From Xanthobacteraceae bacterium (lineage in GTDB: Bacteria > Pseudomonadota > Alphaproteobacteria > Rhizobiales > Xanthobacteraceae): a DNA stretch of 64,000 bases. A program made the translations under genes and the position numbers. Shown here piece after piece: positions 28,737-38,840 of this stretch (the stretch's first letter is position 1; every line of letters begins with the position of its first letter). The stretch covers positions 62,001 through 126,000 of the forward strand of contig JAIELW010000004.1 of assembly GCA_019752575.1 (NCBI GenBank), in the 5' to 3' direction. The notes under the pieces are model-generated. The model was not told the origin of the DNA, made no database searches, and was given only the letters and a program-made list of their open reading frames with translations.

Positions 28737-29641
28737 TGGCAAACACGACCGCAGCCATGTCGGCGAATTCCGCGGTGACGCTGCCGAAGCGGCCGAACCC
28801 GGTCATGACGTTCGTGCGCCAGCAGCCGATGGGTGCGGTGAGTTTCGTCGTGATCTGCGCGATGATGTTCGCGGGCCTGTTTCCGCAATTCGTCGCGCCC
28901 TACAATCCGCTCGATATCGATTTTTCTTCGCTTCTTGCGGCACCTTCCTGGGACCACTGGTTCGGTACCGACGCCTATGGTCGGGATATTTTCTCCCGCA
29001 TTATCTACGGTTCGCGCACCGCGCTGGTGATCGGTTTCGCTTCGTCGGCGCTCGGCTCCAGCATCGGTGCGGTACTCGGCATTGCGTCCGCATATTTCGG
29101 CGGGCGGATCGACAATTGGATTCAGCGCTTTGTCGATGTGCTGCTCGCGTTTCCGATTATCGTGCTGGCGCTCGTGGTCGTGGCCGCGCTCCGTAAAACC
29201 GTTGTTTACGGGGTCGATGTGAACCTGATCATCGCAATCGCTATCCCGATCCTGCCGCGTGTGGCACGCGTCGTCCGCGCGGCTGCGCTCTCGGTAAACG
29301 TGATGCCTTATATCGACGCGGCGAGGGCCGCGGGCTATTCCGACACGCGGATTATTTTCCGGCACATGGCCCCGAATGTCGTGGCGCCGTTCCTGATCAT
29401 GTTCACGGCTTTCATCGCGCAGGCGATCCTGCTCGAAGCCTCGCTCTCTTTCCTCGGGCTTGGTGTCACCGAGCCGACGGCGGCGTGGGGGCTGATGCTT
29501 TCCGGTAACGCAGCGGACTTCTACCGCGAAGCGCCGTGGATGGTGATTTTTCCCGGTGTCGCGATCAGTCTTGCGGTGTTCGCGTTCAACCTGTTCGGCG
29601 ACAGCTTGCGCGATTATCTCGATCCGCGCTTCAAGACCTGA
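28736..29641 (+). CDS. peptide-type ABC transporter permease (DppC family)
   Basis: This is a 301-residue inner-membrane permease. A first membrane segment lies at residues 34-50, followed by the family motif HWFGTDAYGRDIFSRIIYG and the EAA loop YIDAARAAGYSDTRIIF. I chose the ATG at 28736, which overlaps the dppB-like stop; the frame stays open for almost 1 kb upstream across that gene, but only as a shadow. It closes the operon and ends immediately next to a convergent broken hydrolase gene. Confidence 0.92.
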   Translation: MANTTAAMSANSAVTLPKRPNPVMTFVRQQPMGAVSFVVICAMMFAGLFPQFVAPYNPLDIDFSSLLAAPSWDHWFGTDAYGRDIFSRIIYGSRTALVIGFASSALGSSIGAVLGIASAYFGGRIDNWIQRFVDVLLAFPIIVLALVVVAALRKTVVYGVDVNLIIAIAIPILPRVARVVRAAALSVNVMPYIDAARAAGYSDTRIIFRHMAPNVVAPFLIMFTAFIAQAILLEASLSFLGLGVTEPTAAWGLMLSGNAADFYREAPWMVIFPGVAISLAVFAFNLFGDSLRDYLDPRFKT

Positions 29642-30495
29642 TCACCGGCCGGCGAGGAAGGCTCGCACCGTTTCGTTAAATCCCTTCGGATCCTGCAACA
29701 GCGCGAAGTGGCTGACGCCGCGCAAAAGCACGAATACCGCATCCGGAATTTGCGCGGCGATTTCTTGGCTATGTGTGCGGCGGATGATTTCGTCGTGCTC
29801 AGCATGCAAGATCGCAGTGCGAACCTTGATCGAGGCGAGGTCCGTCGGCGTTAGTTGCGGCTGTGTCTTCCACATGACCGATAACAGCCGCGACGTTTCG
29901 CTGTGCTTCTTCGGTTGCGGCGAGAGTTTCTGGTATTCGGTCCGCGTCCTCGCACCAAATATTTCCATAGTCGAAGGGTTTGTATTGGGTTGATAGCCCA
30001 AAGGCGTGGCGTTCCCTGCGAACGCGATAAGCGCTGAAATTCGATCTGGATAACGCAACGCGAGATAGAAGCCGATATTCGCGCCATCGCTCCATCCGAC
30101 GACAGATGCCCTAGTTGATTGAGCACGGCAATAGCGTCGTTCGCCATCTGCTCATAGGAAAGCGTGGCAGCATCGTTGGTGCTGCGGCCCTGACCGCGGC
30201 AATCGAAAACGATCACGCGATAATCGCGCACGAGGTCGCGAACGAGGTGGCCCCAGTAATCGGAACTGCCGCCTCCACCATGCAGAAGCAAGACGGCTGG
30301 CTTTGTTTCGTCGCCATACGTCGCGTACCACAAGAGCGCATCCTTGCGGTCGATATGGCCGCCGCTGGTCTGTACTGGAAGGCTCGGCGTTGAAGGAACA
30401 GAAAGCCATCTCTGTTGTGCACGGCCTTCCGCGGAGAACATGATGACTATTGCCAGCGCTAAGAGGTGCGTCGCGCCCGGCAAGCGCAAAGACAT
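29642..30495 (-). pseudogene. secreted alpha/beta hydrolase, interrupted by a frameshift
   Basis: The 5' part (30495 down to about 30105) encodes a signal peptide (residues 1-28, ending in EGRAQQ), the oxyanion motif LLHGGGGSSDYWG, and CRGQGRS. The 3' part is in another frame and contains the nucleophile elbow GWSDGAN, then ALRYPDRISALIAFAGN, the acidic segment HAEHDEI and the histidine in VSHFAL. The two frames join near 30100-30110; one added base there would restore a single protein of about 284 residues with a full catalytic triad. It is either a recent inactivation or a sequencing error. The rest of the 3' half shows no decay, which leaves both open. Confidence 0.8.
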
Positions 30496-30588
30496 TGATA
30501 CCGCCACGCTTTTTCTGTTGCTAAAGCCAGTTTCTGTGACTGCACAATAGGGGAGAGCGTGGGAGAAACGCAAAATCGCAAGAAAACA

Positions 30589-30610
30589 GGCGCGGCCATA
30601 GGGCCGCGCC
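30589..30610 (-). terminator. rho-independent terminator of the TerC-family gene
   Basis: Arms GGCGCGGCC and GGCCGCGCC form 9 pairs around a 4-base loop. Read on the minus strand, the stem is followed by TGTTTTCTTG. It lies 22 bases after the TerC-family stop. Confidence 0.75.
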
Positions 30611-30632
30611 TTCTCGGTTTGCGTGCGAAAGC

Positions 30633-31310
30633 CTAGAGCAGCTTGCCCGTCATGCTTTCCATAAAAGGTTTCACTTCGAGCCCGCCGCGGAAGATCATTT
30701 CCAGCGCGACGTAGAGAATGACCGCCAGACCGACATAGGCGATCCAGCGGTATTTCTGCAGCAGGTTCGCGATGAAGGACGCCGCGAGACCCATGAGCGC
30801 GATCGAAAGCGCAAGGCCGAACACGAGCACCCACGGGTGATCGCGCGCCGCACCCGCGACCGCGAGCACGTTGTCGAGCGACATGGAGACGTCGGCCACG
30901 ACGATCTGCCAGGCCGCTTGCGCAAACGTCTTGCGCCGCGCCCCGCCGACATGACCGTCCTTGTTCATGTCCTCGCCGGAGACGGTTTCGAGCGCATCAT
31001 GTTCCTCATGTGCCGGCGTCCGCAATTCGCGCCACATCTTCCAGCACACCCACAAGAGTAGAATGCCGCCGGCGAGAAGCAGCCCGACGATGGCGAGAAG
31101 CTGCGCCGTGATCGCCGCGAAACCGATCCGGAGCACGGTCGCAGCGATAATGCCGATCAGAATGGCGCGCGCACGCTGTTCCTTCGGCAAGCCGGCGGCC
31201 GCGAGGCCGATGACGATGGCGTTGTCGGCGGCGAGCACCAGGTCGATCATGATGACCTGGAACAGTGCAACCCATGCGTCCATGGGCATGACCGCGGTCA
31301 TGGGGTTCAT
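30633..31310 (-). CDS. TerC-family integral membrane protein (YjbE-like)
   Basis: This is a 225-residue membrane protein of the TerC family. It has the acidic membrane motif IMIDLVLAADNAIVIGLA near residue 20 and a second one, DVSMSLDNVLAVAG, near residue 140, with six or seven hydrophobic segments overall. A charged loop of about 35 residues lies between the halves. Relatives export manganese or other metal ions, or help load exported proteins with metal; the exact role here is unknown. It is transcribed alone and ends at a clear terminator. Confidence 0.87.
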   Translation of the reverse strand: MNPMTAVMPMDAWVALFQVIMIDLVLAADNAIVIGLAAAGLPKEQRARAILIGIIAATVLRIGFAAITAQLLAIVGLLLAGGILLLWVCWKMWRELRTPAHEEHDALETVSGEDMNKDGHVGGARRKTFAQAAWQIVVADVSMSLDNVLAVAGAARDHPWVLVFGLALSIALMGLAASFIANLLQKYRWIAYVGLAVILYVALEMIFRGGLEVKPFMESMTGKLL

Positions 31311-31466
31311 GCCGCGCCTCCCGCCTTTCGCGAGGTGCGCTTAAATAGGCAGCGTTTTCGGTAGTCGTGCGATGATAGGTCCACGGACCCTCTCCTTGCT
31401 TAAAGACCGACATCGCAGTTCGGGTGAACTGCCAGAGGGGCCCGGTCTACGTTATAAAATGCGTGG

Positions 31467-31811
31467 TTATCTCGTTGCGCTCATCCCGAAAAGTTCCAGG
31501 GCGGCAAACGGTTCCGACACTGCGCCGGCGCCGAATCCGATGAAAGCAAGCATACCAGCGAGATCCCAGAAGGTCAGGCCTTGTGCGCGATAGTCGACAT
31601 CTGCGCGCCAGGCGTAGGCCGCAACGGCCGCTGCAAGCAGGATCGAAACGAGACTGGCTGCGGGAAGAGCGACCGCCTTCGGCGCAAGCAGTGCAATTAA
31701 AGCGGCGGGCAGCGCTCCGAGAATGAAAAGCACGCGGAGCCGGACGCTCGGATTCCGCACTTCATTTGCGGTATCGCGAGAGCGGATCGGCTCGAAGTTC
31801 CAGAGCGACAT
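31467..31811 (-). CDS. small hypothetical membrane protein
   Basis: This is a 114-residue protein I do not recognise. It has three hydrophobic stretches, near residues 27-43, 48-66 and 83-105, with an N-terminal region rich in charged residues. A GGGAATTGAG ribosome site precedes the ATG, and codon use matches the neighbours, so it is probably a real gene. It lies 108 bases downstream of the FixJ-like regulator on the same strand and could belong to its transcript. No function can be inferred. Confidence 0.6.
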   Translation of the reverse strand: MSLWNFEPIRSRDTANEVRNPSVRLRVLFILGALPAALIALLAPKAVALPAASLVSILLAAAVAAYAWRADVDYRAQGLTFWDLAGMLAFIGFGAGAVSEPFAALELFGMSATR

Positions 31812-31919
31812 CTCAATTCCCGACAGACGGCCCGCGACGAGCGGGCAGTTCGTGTGGTCAGGAATCGAAAGTAATTAGTGGCGGGACGCCGGAGTATTCG
31901 TAGAAGACGGTGCGTAGTT

Positions 31920-32534
31920 CTACGGTATGACGCGGCCGAGCTTGATCGCTTGGCGCACCAGCACGGCGACGCTTTGTGCCTGCATCTTTTCCATAATCTC
32001 TGCGCGATAACTCTCGACCGTCCGGACACTGATACCGAGTTTTTCCGCGATACTCTGGCTGGTGAAACCTTCGGCGACGAGCTGGAAGATTTCCGTCTGG
32101 CGCGGGGTCAGCCGCGCGAAACGCTCGCGCAACTCCTCGTGCGAGCGCGAGGAATTGAGGTTCTGGTGCATACCCGCGAGCCCGCGGTTGATCGCGGCGA
32201 CGAGCTGGGTGTCGTCCACGGGCTTCTCGATGAATTCCTCGGCGCCTGCCTTGATCGCGGCGACTGCCATCGGAATATCGGCGTGACCGGAAATCAGGAT
32301 CACGGGAAGCGAAATACCCCGGGCGCCAAGCTGTTTTACAAGCTCGATTCCGTCGGTACCGGGCATGCGAACGTCGGCCACGATGCAGGCCGGCCGCGCC
32401 GGATCGACAGCTTTCAGAAAGCTGTCGGCGGAATCGAACTTCTCGGTTTCGAAACCGAACACGCTCAGCATTTCTCCGAGCGCGTCGCGCACGGATTGCT
32501 GATCGTCAATGACGTAAATTGCCGGGCCCGCCAT
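31920..32534 (-). CDS. two-component response regulator, FixJ/NarL type
   Basis: This is a 204-residue cytoplasmic regulator. The receiver domain has the acidic pair D10 and D11, the phospho-acceptor D54 (VADVRMPG) and K104 (EKP), all at the positions used in FixJ. The C-terminal LuxR-type helix-turn-helix is LTPRQTEIFQLVAEGFTSQS with SVRTVESYRAEIMEKM. The kinase gene lies 2 bases upstream, so the two are a pair. The target genes are unknown; nearby candidates are the small membrane protein and the divergent glycerol kinase gene. It is not linked to fixK or other nitrogen-fixation genes here. Confidence 0.9.
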   Translation of the reverse strand: MAGPAIYVIDDQQSVRDALGEMLSVFGFETEKFDSADSFLKAVDPARPACIVADVRMPGTDGIELVKQLGARGISLPVILISGHADIPMAVAAIKAGAEEFIEKPVDDTQLVAAINRGLAGMHQNLNSSRSHEELRERFARLTPRQTEIFQLVAEGFTSQSIAEKLGISVRTVESYRAEIMEKMQAQSVAVLVRQAIKLGRVIP

Positions 32535-32536
32535 GT

Positions 32537-34216
32537 TCAGGCATTCCGGGCGGTTTCGAGCGGGATCGTGAAGCGAAACTCGGTGGCGCCAGGCTCGCGC
32601 GATTGCAGCCAGACTTTTCCGCCATGCGCCTCGACAATGGAGGCGCAGATCGGCAAGCCCAGTCCCAATCCTTCGTGTTTCGATGTCATCAGCGGTTCAA
32701 ACAGCCTTTCTGCGGTTTCTTCGTCAATTCCGGGCCCGCTATCCAATACGCTAAATTCGACGCGGTCAGGTGCGGAAAGTTGCCGCGCTCCGACCGTGAT
32801 CGCGCCTTCGCGTTTGGTGGCGCTGATTGCATCGATACTGTTGCGGACCAGATTAAGAACGACCTGCTGCAGTTGCACACGGTCGCCGAAGACCGGGGGC
32901 AGGTTGCTGCCTCGCGCGAGCGAAAGCCGGATGCCTCTGGCCGCTGCGTCGGCATTGGCAAGCATGAGCGCGTCGTCGAGTACGGTTCGCACATCCACCG
33001 TACTGACGCGCGGATGGCCGCGGCGCAGGAAATCTCGCATGCGCCGCACGATGCCGCCGGCATGATCGACCTGCGCGATCATGTTCGAGATGTTGGCATC
33101 GGCACGAGCGAGGTCGGCATCCGGCTTGCGAATCAACTCCTGCGCCGAGCGGGCGAGCGCGCGCGCCGCCGTCATCGGTTGGTTGATCTCATGCGCGAGC
33201 GCGGACGCCATGCCGCTGACCAGCGTGAAGCGGGCGGCCTGCGTCGCCTCGGCTTCCTTCTCCTTGAAGCGGCGTTCGGCTTCTCGCGCGTGATCTTCGG
33301 AGCGCTCGCGTTCGCTCACAACCGCGCCGACGATGAGGCCGGTGGTGGTAAGTACCAGCATCAGGATCTGAAATTCGGTGAAGGTCCGCGCGTCCGCGGA
33401 AAAGAACTGCAGCACGCCGACAAGTCCGAGCTGTGCGAGCGCAAGCGCCACGCAGGCCCCGTCAAGGCCATACCGAAGCGCGGCAAGTACGATGGGAAAA
33501 AACAGAAGATAGAAGAATTTGACGCCGCTCACCGCGCCGGCGCTCGCGATAACCCAGAGCGTTGCGGCGATCAGCGCGACATACAAAGCGATCTCGAGCA
33601 CAAGCCAAAGCGTCAGCGCCGGTAGCGGGTGCTTGTGAAGAATACGCAGCACGAGCGGCGTTACGACTGCGATGCCGATCGTGTCGCCGACGAGAAGGGG
33701 CACCAGCGCGATGAAGACATCGCCCCAGCCGAGATCCGGCTCCAGCACCAGCATCAGCGTGAGCATGAGGGTTGCAAGCAGAGCGCCGAAGAGCCCTGCG
33801 CCGAGCAGTGCGATCACGTCGCGCAGATGAACGAGACTGACATCCAGACGGAAGCGGCTGCGCGCAAGCAACGTTGCCCCGGCATAGACTCCGGTAATGA
33901 TCGCAGCGATGCCTAGAATAATCGGCCATTGCAGATTGGTTTTCAGGACGAGCGTTTCGGAAATGACGACCCCGGCAAAGAGCACGGCAGCGAATACCGG
34001 CCCGCCGAAAATCATCAGCGCGAAAACCGCGCCGAGCCCCGGGTTCCAGGGCGTAATCGGCACGCCCTTGTATTCGTGGATGAAGCTCAGCCATTCCAGC
34101 GCGACGTAGACACAAAGGAACAAGAGCGCGGCCGCGATCTGGCGGCTACCGCTCTGCGGGAGCGGCGAAAGGACTGAATTGCCGGTGGCCGGCGGCGCTG
34201 TATCCGGGCTTCTCAT
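32537..34216 (-). CDS. MASE1-domain sensor histidine kinase
   Basis: This is a 559-residue membrane kinase. Residues 25-300 form a MASE1-type sensor with about eight hydrophobic segments and the typical WNPGLGAVFAL near residue 57. A short charged coiled stretch (301-328) leads to the transmitter. The H-box is ASALAHEINQP with phospho-histidine H342, the N-box is QQVVLNLVRNSIDAI (450-464), and the ATP glycine boxes are DSGPGID and GLGLGLPI. The transmitter is of the FixL/DctB type, matching the FixJ-like partner. There is no PAS or haem domain, so it does not sense oxygen as FixL does. The MASE1 ligand is unknown. Confidence 0.9.
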   Translation of the reverse strand: MRSPDTAPPATGNSVLSPLPQSGSRQIAAALLFLCVYVALEWLSFIHEYKGVPITPWNPGLGAVFALMIFGGPVFAAVLFAGVVISETLVLKTNLQWPIILGIAAIITGVYAGATLLARSRFRLDVSLVHLRDVIALLGAGLFGALLATLMLTLMLVLEPDLGWGDVFIALVPLLVGDTIGIAVVTPLVLRILHKHPLPALTLWLVLEIALYVALIAATLWVIASAGAVSGVKFFYLLFFPIVLAALRYGLDGACVALALAQLGLVGVLQFFSADARTFTEFQILMLVLTTTGLIVGAVVSERERSEDHAREAERRFKEKEAEATQAARFTLVSGMASALAHEINQPMTAARALARSAQELIRKPDADLARADANISNMIAQVDHAGGIVRRMRDFLRRGHPRVSTVDVRTVLDDALMLANADAAARGIRLSLARGSNLPPVFGDRVQLQQVVLNLVRNSIDAISATKREGAITVGARQLSAPDRVEFSVLDSGPGIDEETAERLFEPLMTSKHEGLGLGLPICASIVEAHGGKVWLQSREPGATEFRFTIPLETARNA

Positions 34217-34313
34217 GAAGCAAGGCCCATTTCCTGCCTTTGCATGGCTACAGTAGTATCACGGGGGCGCGAACCGCGCGAAGACGCGGGCGCACAATAT
34301 AAAGGGAGGCGGG

Positions 34314-35810
34314 GTGCCCAAGTTTCTGCTCGCGATCGACCAGGGAACGACCTCGTCGCGCGCCATTCTATTCCGCCATGATTTGTCGGTTGCCGCCATT
34401 GGGCAGCAGGAATTCGCGCAGCATTTTCCGGCGTCGGGATGGGTCGAACATGAGCCGGACGATCTCCTGCGCACGACGCTCGACGTATGCCGCGAAGCAA
34501 TCGCGAAGGGCGGCGCGGCTGCCAGGGACATCGCTGCGATCGGCATTACCAATCAGCGCGAGACGACGGTGGTCTGGGACCGCAGCACCGGCAAGTCGAT
34601 CCATCGCGCCATCGTCTGGCAGGATCGCCGCACGGCTTCTCGTTGCGAGGAATTGAAAAAGCGAGGTCACGAGAAGACGGTCGCCGCGAAAACCGGGTTG
34701 CTGCTCGATCCGTATTTTTCCGCAACCAAGCTCGCGTGGATTCTCGACCATGTTCCCGGCGCCCGTGCGCGCGCGGAACGCGGTGAGCTTGCTTTCGGCA
34801 CGGTCGATTGTTTCATTCTGTGGCATCTGACCGGTGGCGCGGCGCATGCGACGGACGCGACCAACGCTTCGCGCACGATGTTGTTCGACATTCATCGCGG
34901 CCAGTGGGACGACGAACTTCTGAAATTATTCAACGTGCCGCGTTCCGTCTTGCCAGAGGTAAAAGATTGCGCGGGCGATTTCGGCACGACGGTTGAGAAT
35001 CTGTTCGGCGGCAAGATTGCCGTTCGCGGCATTGCCGGCGACCAGCAGGCGGCGACCGTCGGGCAGGCCTGTTTCAATCCTGGCATGATGAAGTCGACTT
35101 ACGGCACCGGGTGCTTCGCGCTTCTCAACACAGGTGCAAATCCTGTTACATCGAAGAACCGCCTGCTCACGACGATCGCGTATCAGTTGAACGGCAAGCG
35201 CACCTACGCGCTCGAGGGTTCGATCTTCATTGCGGGCGCGGCAGTGCAGTGGTTGCGCGACGGTCTCGGTATCGTGAAGCATGCCTCCGAAACCGGGCCA
35301 CTCGCGGAAGAAGCGGACGAAAGCCAGGATGTCTATCTCGTTCCGGCTTTTGTCGGACTCGGTGCGCCGCACTGGAATTCGGAAGTGCGTGGCGCCGTAT
35401 TTGGGCTCACGCGTAACAGCGGACCGAAAGAATTTGCGCGTGCGGCGCTCGAAAGCGTTTGCTTTCAGACCGCCGATCTTCTCGAAGCGATGCAGGCGGA
35501 CTGGCCGCAGGCGAAAGGTGCTGCGACTGTGCTGCGCGTGGACGGCGGCATGGTCGCATCCGACTGGACCATGCAGCGGCTCGCCGACATTCTCGCCGCA
35601 CCGGTGGATCGCCCGATCGTGAAGGAAACGACTGCGATGGGCGCCGCCTATCTCGCGGGGCTTGCGGCGGGTGTATTGCCCCCGCCGGAGCAATTCGGCG
35701 ATAGCTGGCGGCTCGAGCGCCGCTTTACGCCGCGAATGGATACCGCCACGCGGCAGCGCAAGCTTTCGGGATGGAAAAAGTCGGTTCGCAGTCTGCTTGG
35801 CGGTGCCTAA
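34314..35810 (+). CDS. glpK: glycerol kinase
   Basis: This 498-residue FGGY kinase phosphorylates glycerol to glycerol 3-phosphate with ATP. The N-terminal phosphate motif is [12 protein letters not shown], and family signatures are seen in [13 protein letters not shown] and [15 protein letters not shown]. Length equals the family norm. The start is GTG at 34314 with AAAGGGAGG in front. No glpD, glpF or ABC glycerol genes are next to it. It is divergent from the MASE1 kinase, with 97 bases between them. Confidence 0.92.
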   Translation: MPKFLLAIDQGTTSSRAILFRHDLSVAAIGQQEFAQHFPASGWVEHEPDDLLRTTLDVCREAIAKGGAAARDIAAIGITNQRETTVVWDRSTGKSIHRAIVWQDRRTASRCEELKKRGHEKTVAAKTGLLLDPYFSATKLAWILDHVPGARARAERGELAFGTVDCFILWHLTGGAAHATDATNASRTMLFDIHRGQWDDELLKLFNVPRSVLPEVKDCAGDFGTTVENLFGGKIAVRGIAGDQQAATVGQACFNPGMMKSTYGTGCFALLNTGANPVTSKNRLLTTIAYQLNGKRTYALEGSIFIAGAAVQWLRDGLGIVKHASETGPLAEEADESQDVYLVPAFVGLGAPHWNSEVRGAVFGLTRNSGPKEFARAALESVCFQTADLLEAMQADWPQAKGAATVLRVDGGMVASDWTMQRLADILAAPVDRPIVKETTAMGAAYLAGLAAGVLPPPEQFGDSWRLERRFTPRMDTATRQRKLSGWKKSVRSLLGGA

Positions 35811-35883
35811 GCCTTGCGCAATTCGTAGCCTCGTATGAAATGGCGCGGCCCGCGCCGAAGTATCAAGGAAATGGTCAGGTACA

Positions 35884-36651
35884 ATGGAATTGCAGCGTAA
35901 CGAGTTCAAGCACGCCATCGCCGCTGGCAAATTGCAGATCGGCCTCTGGAACAGTCTCTGCAGCAACATCGTCACTGAAATCGTCTGCTACAGCGGCTTC
36001 GACTGGCTCCTTCTCGACACCGAGCATTCGCCGAACGAGCTGCCGGCGGTGATGGCGCAACTGCAGTCGGTGCAGCGTGGCACCGCGACGCCGATCGTTC
36101 GCCCGGCATGGAACGATACGGTACTCATCAAGCGCATTCTGGATGTCGGCGCGCAGTCGATCCTGGTGCCCTTTGTGCAGAACGCGGAAGAAGCGAAGCG
36201 CGCGGTGGCGGCGACGCGCTATCCGCCGGAAGGAGTTCGCGGGATTACCGGCAGCGGGCGCGCAAGCCGCTTCGGCCGCACCAAGGATTACCTGAAGAAA
36301 GCAAATTCCGAGATTTGTCTGCTTGTGCAGACGGAGACGCGCGAAGCGCTCGGCCAGCTTGAAGCGATTGCGAGTGTCGATGGCGTCGATGGCGTCTTTG
36401 TCGGCCCCGCCGATCTGTCGGCATCGTTCGGGCACATAGGTAATCCGCAGCATCCCGATGTGCAGAAGGCGATCGAGGATGTCGCGAAGCGCCTGAGAAA
36501 AGTAGGTAAGCCCGCGGGCATTCTCACGCCGGTCGAAGAAGAGGCGCGGCGATACATCGAATGGGGGTACACCTTCGTCGCCGTCGGCTCCGATCTGGGT
36601 CTCGTCGCCAAGGGCGCCGATACCCTCGCTGCGAAATTCAAACAGAAGTAA
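35884..36651 (+). CDS. HpcH/HpaI-family aldolase
   Basis: This is a 255-residue class II, metal-dependent aldolase of the type that splits 2-keto-3-deoxy sugar acids or 4-hydroxy-2-oxo acids to pyruvate and an aldehyde. It has [13 protein letters not shown] near residue 40, [16 protein letters not shown] near 100, and [13 protein letters not shown] near 170, which holds family metal and substrate residues. The SDR gene follows after 25 bases and is likely co-transcribed. It might act on products of the dehydratase at 8550-10361, but the two loci lie 25 kb apart and share no visible operator. Confidence 0.88.
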   Translation: MELQRNEFKHAIAAGKLQIGLWNSLCSNIVTEIVCYSGFDWLLLDTEHSPNELPAVMAQLQSVQRGTATPIVRPAWNDTVLIKRILDVGAQSILVPFVQNAEEAKRAVAATRYPPEGVRGITGSGRASRFGRTKDYLKKANSEICLLVQTETREALGQLEAIASVDGVDGVFVGPADLSASFGHIGNPQHPDVQKAIEDVAKRLRKVGKPAGILTPVEEEARRYIEWGYTFVAVGSDLGLVAKGADTLAAKFKQK

Positions 36652-36676
36652 TCACGCACGCTTTCAGGAGCAGCAG

Positions 36677-37474
36677 ATGGGCAAGGCAAGATTGGAAGGC
36701 AAGCGTGCGATCGTGACAGGCGCGGGCAGCGGCATCGGCCGCGCATCTGCGCGGCTGTTCGCAGCGGAAGGCGCGTCCGTGCTCGCGGTCGATAAAACGA
36801 AAGACGCGGTCGAAGAAACCGCCGCGATGATCGCAAAAGACGGCGGCAAGGCGATTGCGATGGCAGCCGACGCCGGCGACGAAGCGGATGTGAAGGCTTA
36901 TGTCGCAAAAGCCGTTTCCGCGTTCGGCGGCGTTGACGCGATCTATGCGAACGCGGGCATCAGCGGCGGTCTCGTTCCCTTGATGGAACAGACGGTGGAG
37001 ATGTGGAAGGAAATCCTTCGCGTCAATCTGATCGGGCCGTTCCTCGCCATTCAGAACGTGGCCCCGCTGTTGATGAAGCAGGGGAAAGGATCGATTGTCT
37101 GCACCGCGTCAGTGGCAGGTCTGCGGGCGAACGCGGGTGGGCATCCATACAGCGCGAGCAAGGCGGGCGTAATCAGCCTCGTGCAGACGACCGCGAGTTC
37201 GTTGTCGGGAACCGGCGTGCGCATCAACGCGATCTGTCCGGGTCTGATCGAAACGGGAATGACGAAGCCGATCTTCGATTACGCCAAGGGCAGAGGCACG
37301 ACGCAGAAGCTCGGCCAGATCAATCCGCAGCAGCGCCACGGCGAACCGGAAGAAATCGCGGCGATGGCGCTGTTCCTTGCAAGCGACGAATCGTCTTACG
37401 TGAACGGTCAGGCGTTCGCGGTCGACGGCGGGCTGTCGAGCACGCATCCGTTCGTCGGCAAGCTGCGCGTCTAG
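36677..37474 (+). CDS. short-chain dehydrogenase/reductase
   Basis: This is a 265-residue classical SDR. The cofactor loop is TGAGSGIG, an aspartate in LAVDKT ends the second strand (suggesting NAD rather than NADP), YANAGISGG follows, and the catalytic pair is in [16 protein letters not shown] ribosome site lies 7 bases before the ATG. It follows the aldolase gene and may oxidise the aldehyde's precursor or reduce its product; the substrate is not known. Its stop codon directly abuts that of the convergent metC-like gene, with no base between them. Confidence 0.85.
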   Translation: MGKARLEGKRAIVTGAGSGIGRASARLFAAEGASVLAVDKTKDAVEETAAMIAKDGGKAIAMAADAGDEADVKAYVAKAVSAFGGVDAIYANAGISGGLVPLMEQTVEMWKEILRVNLIGPFLAIQNVAPLLMKQGKGSIVCTASVAGLRANAGGHPYSASKAGVISLVQTTASSLSGTGVRINAICPGLIETGMTKPIFDYAKGRGTTQKLGQINPQQRHGEPEEIAAMALFLASDESSYVNGQAFAVDGGLSSTHPFVGKLRV

Positions 37475-38653
37475 TTACGCGAGTTTCGCGAGCCCATCGG
37501 CAAGGTCGTCGATCAGGTCTTCCGGGTCTTCGAGTCCGATGTGCAGCCGCACCGCGGGCCCGCCGGGATTCCATTTCGTCACCGTCCGATAGCTCGAGCA
37601 ATCGAACGGAATGGCGAGGCTCTCGAAGCCGCCCCAGCTGTAACCCATGCCGAACAGCGCGAGCGAATCGAAGAACGCTGCAATATTCTTCGCTGCTTCC
37701 GGCTTTAGAATGAAGGAGAACAACCCACACGCGCCCGAAAAGTCGCGCTTCCAGATCGTGTAACCCGGATCGCTCTCAAGTGCCGGGTGCATCACGCGCA
37801 ACACCTCCGGCCGCGACTGCAGCCACTTCGCGACGCGAAGGCCCGATGCCATGTGCCGCTCGAGCCGGATGCTCATGGTGCGCAGGCCGCGCAACGCGAG
37901 ATTGATGTCTTCCGGTCCGGCATTAATGCCGAGATCGCCGTGCGTGGCGAGCACTCGTTTGTAGTATTTCTCGTTCGCCGAGATCGTGCCCAGATTGATG
38001 TCGGAATGCCCGCCGAGATATTTCGTGCCGGCCTGAATCGAAATATCGATGCCGTGTTCGTGCGGGCGGAAATAGAGCGGCGTCGCCCAAGTGTTGTCCA
38101 TCAGGCTGACCGCGCCGTGCTCGGCGGCGGCTTTCGCAATGATGGACACCTCGGGCATTTCGAAGGTCTGCGAGCCGGGCGCTTCCAGAAACACCGCGCT
38201 GGTATTTTTCCGGAATAGCGACTTGATTCCCGCGCCGATGAGCGGATCGAAGTACGTCGTCTCGACGTTCATCCGCTTCAGCACGCCGTCGCAGATGATG
38301 CGCGTCGGCCGATAGACGGTGTCCGCGACGAGAATGTTGTCGCCGGATTTCACGATCGCGAGCAGTGCGGTTCCGATCGCCGAAAGCCCGGACGGCGTCA
38401 GCAGCACACCCGCGCTTTTTTCGAACGAAGCGAGCGAAGTCGCGAGCGCGTCGATGGTAGGCGAACCGCGCCGGCCGTAGGCATATTTGTTCCGGTGATG
38501 GAGGAGATCGTCGTAGGTCTCGTAGAGCACCGTAGAACCGCGATAGAGCGGAGTGTTGACGAAGCCTTCGTGCTCGAACGGAGAGCGCCCTGCGAGCACG
38601 AGCGCGGTTGCGGGGCGGTATGAAGCCTCACGGCCGCTTTTTTTCTTCGCCAT
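37475..38653 (-). CDS. metC: cystathionine beta-lyase
   Basis: This is a 392-residue Cys/Met-metabolism PLP enzyme, splitting cystathionine to homocysteine, pyruvate and ammonia. The PLP lysine lies in QAGTKYLGGHSDI, and RRGSPTIDALATSLA and LMDNTWATPLYF are typical. The lack of the gamma-synthase type SRYGGNPT-like region favours the lyase name. It is transcribed divergently from the aap operon, with 187 bases between the starts. Confidence 0.88.
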   Translation of the reverse strand: MAKKKSGREASYRPATALVLAGRSPFEHEGFVNTPLYRGSTVLYETYDDLLHHRNKYAYGRRGSPTIDALATSLASFEKSAGVLLTPSGLSAIGTALLAIVKSGDNILVADTVYRPTRIICDGVLKRMNVETTYFDPLIGAGIKSLFRKNTSAVFLEAPGSQTFEMPEVSIIAKAAAEHGAVSLMDNTWATPLYFRPHEHGIDISIQAGTKYLGGHSDINLGTISANEKYYKRVLATHGDLGINAGPEDINLALRGLRTMSIRLERHMASGLRVAKWLQSRPEVLRVMHPALESDPGYTIWKRDFSGACGLFSFILKPEAAKNIAAFFDSLALFGMGYSWGGFESLAIPFDCSSYRTVTKWNPGGPAVRLHIGLEDPEDLIDDLADGLAKLA

Positions 38654-38711
38654 TTGTTGCTCGGAGCCTTCCGTGATGCGGTTCTGGCAGTTCGATGCCT
38701 GCCTTAAATGC

Positions 38712-38740
38712 TTGACCTATATCGGGTTTTAGCCTGTGAT
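38712..38740 (+). promoter_or_regulatory. possible promoter of the aap operon
   Basis: TTGACC (38712-38717) and TGTGAT (38735-38740) are separated by 17 bases, about 100 bases before the aapJ start. The -10 box lacks the important second-position A, so this is a weak candidate. Confidence 0.25.
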
Positions 38741-38840
38741 GGCGCTTTCGAGAACCCCCGCGCGACCGGAAGAATTGTCTGCCATACTCGTCGCAGAGCG
38801 GGCACAAAAACAAGAGCCGTCATCCGGCAGGAGAGGTCTT

